Shown: one piece after another, positions 11,590-22,899 of the stretch | How positions within the stretch are numbered: position 1 is the first letter of the stretch | Layout of the letters: each line of letters begins with the position of its first letter | Source of the DNA: Lolium rigidum | Taxonomy: Eukaryota; Streptophyta; Magnoliopsida; Poales; Poaceae | NCBI RefSeq assembly: GCF_022539505.1 | Contig: NC_061514.1 | Location: 214,846,837 to 214,910,836 of the forward strand | Direction: 5' to 3' | DNA length: 64,000 bases | Program-made: the position numbers and the translations under genes | The notes under the pieces: generated by a model | Databases searched by the model: none | What the model was told of the DNA's origin: nothing | Seen by the model: only the letters and a program-made list of their open reading frames with translations

Positions 11590-12045
11590 TTTACTTGTAT
11601 TTTTCGACCAGAACTCGTCCCGGACGCCTATATAAGTGCCTTGGACGACCCCCTAGCTGCTTTAGACCATGTTTAAGATAAACCCTAGTTCATAGTTGTT
11701 TGCTAAGCAAAACTATTGTTCCCCAACTCTCCAATTCGTTGCGATCTGGAGTTTTATGCTACTGAAAGTTTGTGTGATCTGCTGTTCCATTGGGGATTAG
11801 AAGATTGCAATCTACCGCTTCGTGGTTGTCGGCTATGTGCGCAAGTGTGTGGAGTTGCGAATATCTTGCAGGGTTGAGAGCTGTTGCATTGGCATCAGGA
11901 ATCAATCGAGAGACTTCGTCGCGTCATACAAGTTATCCTCCTCATCATCATCGATTTCATCCGTTGCTACCATCACGTGTTCATCAACACCCGTCGCTTA
12001 CTGAGAAGATCGGGCCACCCCTTATCACCTCTAAATTAAGTTTGA
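11590..12045 (+). promoter_or_regulatory. Promoter-and-leader-like region, possibly of CACTA-2
   Basis: A TATA box (TATATAAG, 11629-11636) is followed by a pyrimidine-rich leader without a long ORF (the longest, 11790-12080, is 96 residues and unlike any known protein). This could be the 5' region of CACTA-2 transcription, or the U3-R-U5 part of an LTR I do not recognise. Confidence 0.4.
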
Positions 12046-13122
12046 CATTAACCCTAACTAAACCATATATATATAACTAACCCGTCCTAGCTAATCAAAC
12101 CCTAGCTACTTAAGTAAAACACATAACCCCAAACTATACTAGCTATAACCCGATCTAATAAAAACCTGCTCTATATATATAGCTAGCTAGCAAACCCTAT
12201 ATTAATTAATCCCAATTAATATATATGGCCTATATCGATCATGTATATATGATCGAACATCCCTGAGATTCATTAATTAATTATATAATTAGCGCTGATA
12301 AATTAATTAACTTGAAAATTGACAAGTTCTCGAATGAAAACACACACTTTGATTAAGTTGCCTCACAATATATGTATATATAATCAGTGTGCATGCATGA
12401 ATGGCCTACCATGCATGCATATATTTATATATATATATATATATTTGAACATTCTTGGCGATGTCAATAATCTCTCTCTATCTCTCTCTTTATCGATTGG
12501 TGGCCAGCAACGACACACATTATATGCTTGCACTTTATGCGCAAAGGCGGGTGCCTCTAATAGTGCATGTATGTGCACACTCGATCGATCTAGCTAGAGT
12601 TTTGATTAATTGTGTAGCACACTAATAAAAAAAGTTGTATTTTAATTCACAACAAGTTATAATTAACCCTAACACATAAACCCTCTAAATAAAACATAAA
12701 ACCCTATATAGCTAGCTATATGCCAACGACCACCCTTAATTGCGCATCAAGCAGGCCAGGGGTCCTCACGGTCCTCTAAATATATGTGCCATTAACCCTA
12801 AACCCTAAACTAGAAAACTAACCTTAGATAATCAAACCCTCGTTAAAACACATAACCCCAAGCTAATAACCCGATCTAATAAAACCTTGCTCTCTATATA
12901 GCTAGTAAACCCTAGATTAACCCCAATTAATATATATGGCCTATATCGATCATATATATAGACATTATTGGGATTCATTAATTATATAATTAGTACTGAT
13001 AATTAAATTAATTAACTTGAATTTTGACAAGGTCTGAAATGAAAACACACTTTAATTAATTTTCCTCACAATATATATATATAATTAATATGCATGCATG
13101 GCCTAACCATGCTTGCATATAT

Positions 13123-13212
<90 letters not shown>

Positions 13213-13225
13213 AATTTGGGGATTT

Positions 13226-13269
<44 letters not shown>

Positions 13270-13400
13270 GGTGGCCAACAACACACACATGCACTTTGTG
13301 CTCAAAGGCATGTGCCTCTAATAATGTGTGCGTAGTCGATCGATCAAGTTTTGATTAATCATAGCACACAAATAAAGAAGTTGTATTTGAATCCACGCAA
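12046..13400. repeat. Two diverged tandem copies of a ~745-bp AT-rich unit
   Basis: Copy 1 (about 12046-12650) and copy 2 (about 12791-13395) share the same order of landmarks: aaccctaa motifs, a block beginning ggcctatatcgatcat, a tgcatgcatg block, a TA tract, a TC tract and then gtgcctctaata. Offsets run from 744 to 760 bases and copies differ mainly in microsatellite length. Remnants of a third unit start lie at 12650-12740 and 13400-13450. No ORF is conserved between copies. Confidence 0.85.
13131..13266. repeat. Compound microsatellite (AT)n(GT)n ... (TC)n
   Basis: About 16 AT, then about 25 GT repeats, a short spacer, and about 19 TC repeats. It sits at the position where copy 1 of the tandem unit has only short TA and TC tracts, so it expanded after the duplication. 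Confidence 0.95.
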
Positions 13401-13668
13401 CCCTAATCTAAAACACATAACCCCTAACATGGCCTAATTTATTAACCCCTTCTCTCTAGCTAATTAGTGGAAATTGCACAAAATCAAAAGGGGTCCCTCA
13501 CTAATTATACATATCTAGATTGTGATAAACTTTTGCCCCATATTTGGTGGATTGGTGCATCTTGGCATGTAAAAAAATTAATGTTTGCAAATGGCGTTGT
13601 CAAAATTTATGTACAAATGATTTCTTTCCATCCAAAGTGCATAAAATGGGAGTTTTAATGAAGGAAGT
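13401..13668. other. Unassigned stretch before BC
   Basis: Low-GC DNA with no convincing ORF or motif. Its last five bases (GAAGT, 13664-13668) are the left target duplication of BC, so in the ancestral sequence it continued at 21841. Confidence 0.6.
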
Positions 13669-15265
13669 TGATAGCGTGAAAGGCACACGTCCGTTGGGAA
13701 CCCCAAGAGGAAGGTGTGATGCGTACAGCAGCAAGTTTTCCCTCAGTAAGAAACCAAGGTTATCGAACCAGTAGGTGTCAAGGAACACGTGAAGGTTGTT
13801 GGTGGCGGAGTGTAGTGCGGCGCAACACCAGGGATTCCGGTGCCAACGTGGAACCTGCACAACACATTCAAAGTACTTTGCCCCAACGTAACAGCGAGGT
13901 TGTAAATCTCACCGGCTTGCTGTAAACAAAGGATTAGATGTATAGTGTGGATGATGATGTTTGTTTGCGAAGAACAGTAAAGAACAAGTATTGCAGCAGA
14001 TTGTATTTCAGATGTAAAGAATGGACCGGGGTCCACAGTTCACTAGTGGTGTCTCTCCCATAAGATAAACGCATGTTGGGTGAAAAAATTACAGTTGGGC
14101 AATTGACAAATAAAGAAGGCATAACAATGCACATACATATATCATGATGAGTAATGTGAGATTTAATCAGGGCATTACGACAAAGTACATAGACCGCTAT
14201 CCAGCATGCATCTATGTCTAAAAAGTCCACCTTCAGGTTATCATCCGAACCCCTTCCAGTATTAAGTTGCAAACAACAGACAATTGCATTAAGTATGGTG
14301 CGTAATGTAATCAACACAAATATCCTTAGACAAAGCATCGATGTTTTACCCTAGTGGCAACAGCACATCCACAACCTTAGAACTTTCTGTCACTGTCCCA
14401 GATTTAATGGAGGCATGAACCCAATATCGAGCATAAATACCCCCTCTTGGAGTCACAAGTATCAACTTGGCCAGAGCCTCTACTAGCAACGGAGAGCATG
14501 CAAGAACATAAATAACATATATGATAGATTTATAATCAACTTGACATAGTATTCAATATTCATCGGATCCCAACAAACACAACATGAAGGATTACAAATA
14601 GATGATCTTGATCATGATAGGCAGCTCACAAGATCTAACATGATAGCACAATGGGGAGAAGACGACCATCTAGCTACTGATATGGACCCATAGTCCAGGG
14701 GTGAACTACTCACACATCGATCCGGAGGCGATCATGGCGATGAAGAGACCTCAGGGAGATGATTCCCCTCTCCGGCAGGGTGCCGGAGGCGATCTCCTGA
14801 ATCCCCCGAGATGGGATTGGCGGCGGCGGCGTCTCTGGAAGGTTTTCCGTATCGTGGCTCTCGGTACTGGGGTATTCGCGACGAAGGCTTTAAGTAGGCG
14901 GAAGGGTAGAGTCGGGGGCGTCACGAGCGGCCCACACAACAGGGCCGCGCGGCCAAGACCTGCGCCGCGCCGCCCTGGTGTGGCGTCGCCTTGTCGCCCC
15001 ACTTCGTATCTCCCTTGGTCTTCTGCAAGCTTCGTGGAAAAATAAGACCCTGTGCGTTGATTTCGTCCAATTCCGAGAATATTTCCTTACTAGGATTTCT
15101 GAAACCAAAAACAGCGAAAACAACAAGTCGGCTCTTCGGCATCTCGTCAATAGGTTAGTGCCGGAAAATGCATAATAATGACATATAATGTGTATAAAAC
15201 ATGTGAGTATCATCATAAAAGTAGCATGGAACATAAGAAATTATAGATACGTTTGAGACGTATCA
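13669..15265 (-). repeat. BC 3' LTR (LTR B)
   Basis: On the minus strand it starts TGATACGTCTCAAACG at 15265 and ends at 13669. It is nearly identical to LTR C; many of the differences lie at CAG/CTG-type sites (for example 14231 against 20806). Several 60-130 residue ORFs in it recur in every LTR of the family and are not genes. Confidence 0.95.
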
Positions 15266-15282
15266 AGCATCCCCGAGCTTAG
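15266..15282 (-). other. BC polypurine tract
   Basis: On the minus strand it reads CTAAGCTCGGGGATGCT directly before the 3' LTR, the expected primer for plus-strand DNA synthesis. The same motif lies next to the 3' LTR of E. Confidence 0.85.
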
Positions 15283-17876
15283 TTCTTACTTGCCCTCGAG
15301 TAGGTAAACGATAACAAAGATAATTTCTGAAGTGACATGCTATCATAATCTTGATCAATACTATTGTAAAGCATATGAGATGAATGCAGCGATTCGAAGC
15401 AATGGTGAAGATAATGAGTAAACAAATGAATCATATAGCAAAGACTTCTCATGAATAATACTTCCACGACAAGCATCAATAAGACTTGCATAAGAGTTAC
15501 TCATAAAGCAATAAATTCTTAGTAGAAAGCTTTGAAGCAACACAAAGGAAGATATAAGTTTCAGCAGTTGCTTTCAACTTCAACATGTTTATCTCATGGA
15601 TAATTGTCAACACAAAGTAATATAACAAGTGCAATAAGTAAACATGTAAGAATCAATGCACAGCTTAACACAAGTGTTTGCTTCTAAGATAGAAAGAAGT
15701 AGGTGAACCGACTCAACATAAAAGTAGAAGAATGTCCCTTCGCAGAGGGAAGCATGGATTACTATATTTGTGCTATAGCTTTTCATTTTGAAAACAAGAA
15801 ACAATTTTGTCAACGGTAGTAATAAATCATATGTGTTATGTATAACATATCCTATAAGTTGCAAGCCTCATGCATAGTATACCAATAGTGCTCGCACCTT
15901 GTCCTAATTAGCTTGGATTAACATGGATTATCATTGCATAGCATATGTTTCAACCAAGTGTCACAAAGGGGTACCTCTATGCCGCTCTGTACAAAGGTCT
16001 AAGGAGAAAGCTCGCATTGGATTTCTCGCTTTTGATTATTCTCAACTTAGACATCCATACCGGGACAACATAGACAACGAGATAATGGACTCCTCTTTAA
16101 TGCATAAGCATTCAACAACAGTATAATATTCTCATAAGAGATTGAGGATTAATTGTCCAAACTGAAACTTCCACCATGGATCATGGCTTTAGTTAGCGGC
16201 CCAATGTTCTTCTCTAACAATATGCATACTCAAACCATTTGACATGAAAATCGCTCTTACTTCAGACAAGACGAACATGCATAGCAGCTCACATGATATT
16301 CAACAAAGGTATAATAGTTTATGGCATCCCCAGAAACATGGTTACCGCTCAACAAGAAACTTATTAAGAAATAAGACACATAAGTACATATTCTTCACCA
16401 CAATAGTTTTTAAGGCTATTTTCCCATGAGCTATATATTGCAAAGACAAAGGATATAATTTTTAAAGGTAGAACTCAAGTAACGTACTTTGGAATGGCAG
16501 AGAAATACCATGTAGTAGGTAGGTATGGTGGACACAAATGGCATAGTTTTTGGCTCAAGGATTTGGATGCACGAGAAGAATTCCTCTCAATAGAAGGCTA
16601 GGCTAGCAAGCTTGTTTGAAGCAAACTCAAGTATAAAACGGTACAGCAAGACTCACATATGAACATATTGTAAGCATTATAAGACTTTACATCGTCTCCT
16701 TGTTGTTCAAACACCTTAACCAGAAAATATCTAGACTCTAGAGACCAATCATGCAAACCAAATTTTAACAAGCTCTATGTAGTTCTTCATTAATAGGTAC
16801 AAAGTACATGATGCAAGAGCTTAAACATGATCTATATGAGCACAACAATTTCCAAGTATCAAATTATTCAAGACATTATACCATTTACCACATGCGGCAT
16901 TTTCCGTTTCCAACCATATAACAATGAACGAAGTAGTTCAACCTTCGCCATGAACATTAAGAATAAAGCTAAGAACATATGTGTTCATACGAAACAGCGG
17001 AGCGTGTCTCTCTCCCAAACAAAGAATGCTAGGATACGATTTTATTCAAACAAAAACAAAAATAAAAACAAACAGACGCTCCAAGTAAAGCACATAAGAT
17101 GTGACGGAATAAAGATATAGTTTCACTAGAGGTGACCTGATAAGTTGTCGATGAAGAAGGGATGCCTTGGGCATCCCCAAGCTTAGATGCTTGAGTCTTC
17201 TTAAAATATGCAGGGATGAACCACGGGGGCATCCCCAAGCTTAGACTTTTCACTCTTCTTGATCATATTGTATCATCCTCCTCTCTTGACCCTTGAAAAC
17301 TTCCTCCACACCAAACACAAAACAAGCTCATTAGAGGGTTAGTGCATAATTGAAAATTCATATATTCAGAGGTGACATAATCATTCTTAACACTTCTGGA
17401 CATTGCACAAAGCTACTGAAAGTTAATGGAACAAAGAAATCCATCCAACATAGCAAAACAGGCAATGCGAAATAAAAGGCAGAATCTGTCAAAACAGAAC
17501 AGTCCGTAAAGACGATTTTTTTAGAGGCACCAGACTTGCTCATGAAAATGCCCAAATTGAATGAAAGTTGCGTACATATCTGAGGATCACGCACGTAAAT
17601 TGGCAGATGTTTCTAAATTTTCTACATCAGGGGCGGCTCAATTTCGTGACAGCAAGAAATCTGTTCCTGCGCAGTAATCCAAATCTAGTATTGACTTTAC
17701 TATCAAAGAGTTTACTTGGCACAACAATGCAATAAAATAAAGATAAGGAGAGGTTGCTACAGTAGTAACAACTTCCAAGACTCAAATATAAAATAAAAGT
17801 GCAGAAGTAAAATAATGGGTTGTCTCCCATAAGCGCTTTTCTTTAACGCCTTTCAGCTAGGCGCAGAAAGTGTGTA
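15283..17876 (-). other. BC 3' noncoding internal region
   Basis: About 2.6 kb without credible ORFs. It is collinear with 29235-31635 of element E, so it is conserved while the coding halves differ. That suggests a cis function such as packaging, dimerisation or priming. Two further copies of the polypurine motif lie at 17171-17186 and 17229-17244. Confidence 0.8.
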
Positions 17877-19984
17877 TCAAGTATTATCAAGAGACGAAAC
17901 ATCAACATCATAATTTGTTCTAATAATAGAATCAGAAGGTAACTTCATTCTCTTTCTAGGGAAGTGTTCCATACCTTTCTTGAGAGGAAATTGATATTTA
18001 ATATTACCTTCCTTCATATCAATGGTGGCACCAACGAGTTCGAACAAAAGGTCTTCCCAATATAATGGGAGAAGATGCATTGCATTCAATATCCAAGACA
18101 ACAAAATCAACGGGGACAAGGTTATTGTTAACCATAATACGAACATTATCAATCCTCCCCAAAGGTTTCTTTATAGAATGATAAGAAAGATTAACATCCA
18201 AATAACAGTTTGTCAATGGTGGCAAGTCAAGCATATCATAGATTTTCTTAGGCATAACGAAATACTTGCACCAAGATCACATAAAGCATTACAATCAAAA
18301 TCATTGACCCTCATCTTAATGATGGGCTCCCAACCATCTTCTAACTTCCTAGGAATAGAAGTTTCAAGTTTTAGTTTCTCTTCTCTAGCTTTTATGAGAG
18401 CATTTGTAATATGTTTTGTAAAGGCCAAATTTATAGCACTAGCATTGGGACTTTTAGCAAGTTTTTGTAAGAACTTTATAACTTCAGAGATGTGACAATC
18501 ATCAAAATCTAAACCATTATGATCTACAGCAATGGGATCATTGTCCCCAATATTTTGAAAAATTTCAGCAGTTTTATCACAAACAGTTTCAGCAGTTTCA
18601 GGCAATTTTGCACGCTTTGCTCTAGGAGTAGAAACATTGCCAACAAGAATTATTTTACCATTGATAGTAGGGGGTGTAGCAACATGTGAAGCATTATCAT
18701 TACTAGTGGTGGTAATAGTCCAAACTTTACCTACATTATTCTCTTTAGCTAGTTTTTCGTTTTCTTCTCTTTCCCACCAAGCATACAATTCAGCCATCAA
18801 TCTAATATTTTCATTAATTCGAACTTGGATGGCATTTGCTGTAGTAACAATTTTATTATCATTATCCTTATTAGGCATAACTTTCAATTTTCAAAGATCA
18901 ACATCAGAGGCAAGTCTATCAACCTTAGAAGCAAGAATATCAATTTTATCAAGCTTTTCTTCAACAGATTTGTTAAAAGTAGTTTGTGTACTAATAAATT
19001 CTTTAAGCATGGCTTCAAGACCAGGGGGTACACTCCTATTATTGTTGTAAGAATTCCCATAAGAATTACCATAACTATTACCATTAGCAGAAGGATATGG
19101 CCTATAGTTGTTACCAGAATTATTCCTATAAGCATTGTTGTTGAAATTATTACTTTTAATGAAGTTCACATCAACATGTTCTTCTTTGGCAACCAATGAA
19201 GCTAAAGGAACATTATTAGGATCAACATTAGATCTACCATTCACGAGCATAGACATAATAGCATCAATCTTATCACTCAAGGAGGAGGTTTCTTCAACAG
19301 AATTTACCTTCTTACCTTGCGGAGCTCTTTCCGTGTGCCATTCAGAGTAATTTATCATCATATTATCAAGAAGCTTTGTTGCCGCCCCCAAAGTAATGGA
19401 CATAAAGGTACCTCCAGTAGCTGAATCCAATAGGTTCCGCGAAGAAAAATTCAATCCCGCATAGAAGGTTTGGATGATCATCCAAGTAGTTAGTCCATGG
19501 GTAGGGCAATTCTTCACCAAAGATTTCATTCTCTCCCATGCTTGAGCAACATGTTCATTATCTAATTGCTTAAAATTCATTATGCTACTTCTCAAAGATA
19601 TAATTTTAGCGGGAGGATAATATCTACCAATAAAAGCATCCTTACATTTAGTCCATGAATCAATACTATTTCTAGGCCAGAGATAGCAACCAATCTTTAG
19701 CTCTTCCTCTTAAGGAGAAAGGAAACAATTTTAATTTTATAATGTCACCATCTACGTCCTTATACTTTTGCATTTCACATAGTTCAACAAAATTATTAAG
19801 ATGGGCAGCAGTATCATCAGAACTAACACCAGAAAAATTGCTCTCTCATAACAAGATTTAGTAAAGCAGGTTTAAGTTCAAAGAATTCTGCTGTAGTAGC
19901 AGGTGGAGCAATAGGTGTGCATAAGAAATCATTATTATTTGTGCTAGTGAAGTCACACAACTTAGTATTTTCAGGAGTACCCAT
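17877..19984 (-). pseudogene. gag: BC gag with protease-like segment
   Basis: The start codon at 19984 gives the same N-terminus as D (GTPENTK). The capsid-like region is followed by an Asn- and Tyr-rich stretch near 19050-19130, a lysine-rich linker, a protease-like core (CDLGASIS near 18260) and the later ILGRPF motif near 18070. The frame is broken: one-base gains at 19828-19837 and 19671-19680 relative to the A and D copies, a TGA at about 18891, and shifts near 18255-18213. The protein ends at 17877 without continuing into reverse transcriptase. Both upstream gains are at CTG/CAG motifs and could be sequencing errors. Confidence 0.85.
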
Positions 19985-20212
19985 TTTAGCAGTAGTAAAT
20001 AAAGCAAACTAAATAAAGTAAATGCAAGTAACTAATTTTTTTGTGTTTTTAATATGGAGAACAAGACAGTAAATAAGGTAAAACTAGCAACTAATTTTTT
20101 TGTGTTTTCGATATAAGAGCAAACAAAGTAGTAAATAAAGTAAAGTAAAGCAAGATAAAAACAAAGTAAAGAGATTGGATGTGGGAGACTCCCCTTGCAG
20201 CGTGTCTTGATC

Positions 20213-20230
20213 TCCCCGGCAACGGCGCCA
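20213..20230 (-). other. BC primer binding site (Asp tRNA type)
   Basis: The minus strand reads TGGCGCCGTTGCCGGGGA, 10 bases inside the 5' LTR. This is the typical site of Athila/Tat-type Gypsy elements. Confidence 0.92.
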
Positions 20231-20240
20231 AAAAAGAGCT

Positions 20241-21840
20241 TGATAGCGTGCAAGACACACGTCCGTTGGGAACCCCAAGAGGAAGGTGTGATGCGTACAG
20301 CAGCAAGTTTTCCCTCAGTAAGAAACCAAGGTTATCGAACCAGTAGGAGTCAAGGAACACGTGAAGGTTGTTGGTGGCGGAGTGTAGTGCGGCGCAACAC
20401 CAGGGATTCCGGCGCCAACGTGGAACCTGCACAACACAATCAAAGTACTTTGCCCCAACGTAACAGCGAGGTTGTCAATCTCACCGGCTTGCTGTAAACA
20501 AAGGATTAGATGTATAGTGTGGATGATGATGTTTGTTTGCGAAGAACAGTAAAGAACAAGTATTGCAGCAGATTGTATTTCAGATGTAAAGAATGGACCG
20601 GGGTCCACAGTTCACTAGTGGTGTCTCTCCCATAAGATAAACGCATGTTGGGTGAAAAAATTACAGTTGGGCAATTGACAAATAAAGAAGGCATAACAAT
20701 GCACATACATATATCATGATGAGTACTATGAGATTTAATCAGGGCATTACGAAAAAGTACATAGACCGCTATCCAAGCATGCATCTATGCCTAAAAAGTC
20801 CACCTTCGAGTTATCATCCGAACCCCTTCCAGCATTAAGTTGCAAACAATAGACAATTGCATTAAGTATGGTGCGTAATGTAATCAACACAAATATCCTT
20901 AGACAAAGCATCGATGTTTTATCCCTAGTGGCAACAACACATCCACAACCTTAGAACTTTCCGTCACTCGTCCTGCATTCAATGGAGGCATGAACCCACT
21001 ATCGAGCATAAATACTCCCTCTTGGAGTCACAAGTATCAACTTGGCCGGAGCCTCTACTAGCAACGGAGAGCATGCAAGAACATAAACAACATATATGAT
21101 AGATTGATAATCAACTTGACATAGTATTCAATATTCATCGGATCCCAACAAACACAACATGTAGCATTACAAATAGATGATCTTGATCATGATAGGCAGC
21201 TCACAAGATCTAACATGATAGCACAATGAGGAGAAGACAACCATCTAGCTACTGCTATGGACCCATAGTCCAGGGGTGAACTACTCACACATCGATCCGG
21301 AGGTGATCATGGCGATGAAGAGCCCTCCGGGAGATGATTCCCCTCTCCGGAAGGGTGCCGGAGGCGATCTCCCGAATCCCCGAGATGGGATTGGCGGCGG
21401 CGGCGTCTCCGGAAGGTTTTCCGTATCGTGGCTCTCGGTACTGGGGTATTCGCGACGAAGGCTTTAAGTAGGCGGAAGGGTAGAGTCGGGGGCGTCACGA
21501 GGGGTCGACACAACAGGGCCGCGCGACCAAGACCTGGGCCGCGCCGCCCTGGTGTGGCATCGCCTCTTCGCCCCACTTCGTATCTCCCTCGGTCTTCTGG
21601 AAGCTTCGTGGAAAAATAAGACCCTGGGCGTTGATTTCGTCCAATTCTGAGAATATTTCCTTACTAGGATTTCTGAAACCAAAAACAGCAGAAAACAACG
21701 AATCGGCTCTTCGGCATCTCGTCAATAGGTTAGTGCCGGAAAATGCATAATAATGACATATAATGTGTATAAAACATGTGAGTATCATCATAAAAGTAGC
21801 ATGGAACATAAGAAATTATAGATACGTTTGAGACGTATCA
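20241..21840 (-). repeat. BC 5' LTR (LTR C)
   Basis: 1600 bp from TGATACGTCTC (21840, minus) to CA (20241). The GC-rich stretch at 21480-21580 with its flanking CTACTTAAAG-like box is the likely U3 promoter part. GAAAT at 21841-21845 is the right target duplication. Confidence 0.95.
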
Positions 21841-22670
21841 GAAATACAAATAAAACAGCTCAACATGCCTCCACACCCCGATTTTCACACGAACTAGAGA
21901 ATATTTAAAGGATAATTCCAGAGTTTTACTATTTTTCAAGCAACTTTGCTAATTTCCCCCCACTCACATGACTTTATGTCGATTTAATGAAAATAGGGCG
22001 AATTTAAACTATATGGGCGGGATAGTTTGAATTGTGCGCGCGGCAAAGGGAACCGCCTATTCCTCAACCTTGTGCACGGCAAATTACACACGCAACTCCA
22101 TTAAACACCGCCTACCGACCTTAATTATCACCCCGGCGGCCCGGCCGCATGACCCCCCACCCACCCCTACACAACTTATCCCCGTCCGTGCGAAGAGCTT
22201 CCCCTCCCCGTCCCGTCAGTGCGAAGAAGAAGCTTCCCCTCCCCGTCGTTCATCTCGAGACGCACCGGCGGTCGAGTTGATCCACGATAGGGCTGCTATC
22301 TCTATCTCAATCATGCATCGGGCAAGACGGCCTAACGATTTATATTTTCTTGATACTGCTAAAAAAATCGTCAGTATGCTCGAACTAATTGGCACTTTAT
22401 AGTTTTCCGCTCGATTTGTCCCCGATCAATTTATTCATTTGCGTGGGCATATAGAGTCACTTCTGCACTCGATCTGTTAATTTGCCGAAATGCCATGGCA
22501 GAGTTTTGCACACGATCTGTTTGCTGAAATGTCGATGGGCATTTTTTGTTTTGTACTCGACATGATTGCTGAAATGCATAATCATGTAGTATAGTTTTGT
22601 ACTTGAGGGATATACATTTCCTACTTCGCCTTAAATTAATCACCAACCACTGTATCTCATAATTAAACAG
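21841..22670 (+). other. CACTA-2 region upstream of the transposase exon
   Basis: This continues the DNA interrupted by BC. It includes a GC-rich, leader-like stretch (about 22030-22300) and ends in a pyrimidine stretch and AG that look like a 3' splice site just before the ATG at 22671. The 122-residue ORF at 22034-22402 has no recognisable domain. It probably holds the promoter and 5' noncoding exons or introns of the CACTA-2 transposase gene. Confidence 0.5.
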
Positions 22671-22899
22671 ATGGACAGAACTTGGATACTGCATGGACAC
22701 TTATGTTCCCCTTCATATATAAATGGTGTTCAACCCTTTATGGGGTTTATTAGAGCTCATGAAGGTCACAACTTGGACGTGTATTGCCCGCGCTGCACAT
22801 GTATGAATGGTGAGAAGAGGCCTCACCATGTAGTGGAAGATCATTTACACATTTTTGGGATGGACCGCACATATGTTAGGTGGGTTTATCATGGTGAAC
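22671..22899 (+). pseudogene. CACTA-2 transposase, first coding exon (Transpos_assoc domain), interrupted
   Basis: The reading frame begins MDRTWI and shows the layout of the N-terminal transposase-associated domain of plant CACTA proteins: an Asp-Arg-x-Trp start, a G-V-x-x-F helix, a C-x-x-C pair (CPRCTC), a conserved HL, and the YxRWVYHGE end. It is on the opposite strand from CACTA-1, so it belongs to another element. Combined with the CACTA end at 11453 in the same orientation, it supports one CACTA-2 spanning 11453-22899. Element D interrupts it right after the HGE motif; the rest of the transposase is not in the window. Confidence 0.8.

Larger units (their letters stand above)
13669..21840 (-). 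mobile_element. Element BC, complete minus-strand Gypsy element (8.2 kb), non-autonomous
   Basis: Two LTRs of about 1.6 kb (13669-15265 and 20241-21840) flank an internal region with primer site, gag, a protease-like segment and a polypurine tract in the right order. Target duplications are GAAGT on the left and GAAAT on the right, one base apart. There is no reverse transcriptase, RNase H or integrase anywhere inside, and the coding part ends cleanly, so the element depends on a partner. It belongs to the Asp-primed (Athila-like, Sabrina/WHAM-type) group, a family name from memory. It sits inside CACTA-2. Confidence 0.93.

Noticed and set aside
12790..12845. Interstitial telomere repeat
   Set aside because: Only two consecutive CCCTAAA-like units and scattered single copies; too few for a telomeric tract, so noted only within the tandem repeat.
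13056..13335. ORFs over the compound microsatellite
   Set aside because: They translate AT, GT and TC repeats and have no coding features.
22034..22402. 122-residue plus-strand ORF as an independent gene
   Set aside because: No recognisable domain, and the place and composition fit a leader or intron region upstream of the CACTA-2 exon.
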